Source: Flaviramulus sp.
Lineage (GTDB): Bacteria > Bacteroidota > Bacteroidia > Flavobacteriales > Flavobacteriaceae
Assembly (NCBI GenBank): GCA_023255235.1
Contig: JALRJA010000143.1
Coordinates: forward strand, 1-6,004
Length of the DNA: 6,004 nucleotides
Reading direction: 5' to 3'
Numbering within the stretch: position 1 is the stretch's first letter; every line of letters starts with the position of its first letter. The notes below the pieces were generated by a model. That model did not search any database, was not told the DNA's origin, and saw nothing but the letters and a program-made list of their open reading frames with translations. Positions 5,898-6,004 of this stretch are shown here, in pieces. A program made the translations under genes and the position numbers.

Positions 5898-6004
5898 TTA
5901 TGCTTCAGCAAGCATTTTTTCACCTGCTTCTATAGCCTCTTCAATAGTTCCTTTAACCTTTTCATCCGTTTCTAGATAATACCTTCTGTTTAATGAGAAG
6001 TAGG
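5898..6004 (-). CDS. atpD: Probable ATP synthase beta subunit, C-terminal end (cut by the window edge)
   Basis: Only the last 35 codons before the stop at 5898-5900 are in the window; the gene runs in from the right. The final residues, KGTIEEAIEAGEKMLAEA, fit the C-terminal helix of F1 beta subunits, and the position just upstream of atpC on the same strand is where atpD belongs. The residues before that, YFSLNRRYYLETDEKV, do not show the DHLPE.AF motif that usually precedes the terminal GxIEEA segment. No other frame restores the motif. The ending may therefore be lineage-specific or altered. The assignment rests mainly on the tail and the neighbour. Confidence 0.7.
   Translation of the reverse strand, partial: YFSLNRRYYLETDEKVKGTIEEAIEAGEKMLAEA

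Overview
The window looks like chromosomal DNA of a member of the Flavobacteriaceae (Bacteroidota). It is A+T-rich. Its start codons sit in A-rich leaders without clear Shine-Dalgarno sequences, as is usual in that phylum. It holds a TonB-dependent receptor, an F1 epsilon subunit of the short Bacteroidota type, and a UmuC/UmuD pair. The family assignments are solid. The species and the receptor's substrate cannot be read from the sequence.

Layout. Positions 1-175 are non-coding and hold a truncated copy of an intergenic repeat (58-108) and a small hairpin. Positions 176-1999 (minus) encode an outer-membrane TonB-dependent receptor of BtuB-like size. Diverging from it across 72 bp is a MocR/PdxR-type regulator (2072-3571, plus), a GntR winged helix fused to an aminotransferase-like domain. 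The shared region carries three GTCC(G/A)G boxes, two direct and one inverted, which look like the regulator's operator. After 137 bp come umuC (3709-4968, plus), a full-length Y-family DNA polymerase, and umuD (5078-5518, plus), its self-cleaving S24 partner. Their order is the reverse of the classical umuDC operon. They are separated by a full-length structured repeat (4969-5067) that shares an 18-nt identical block with the left-hand copy. umuD converges on atpC (5530-5808, minus) with 11 bp between them. Upstream of atpC lies the 3' end of what is most likely atpD (5898-6004, minus), separated from it by a palindrome built of 7-bp units.

How the genes work together. The receptor and regulator form a plausible uptake/regulation pair. 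The regulator's aminotransferase domain has a Gln where the PLP-binding Lys should be, and other cofactor contacts are also lost, so it probably does not sense PLP in the usual way. UmuC and UmuD' would form a Pol V-like translesion polymerase used after DNA damage. atpD and atpC belong to the F1Fo ATP synthase operon. I see no wholly new multi-gene system. The points most worth following are the degenerate cofactor site with its operator-like boxes, the reversed umuC-umuD order with a structured element in the gap, and the palindrome inside the atpD-atpC junction.
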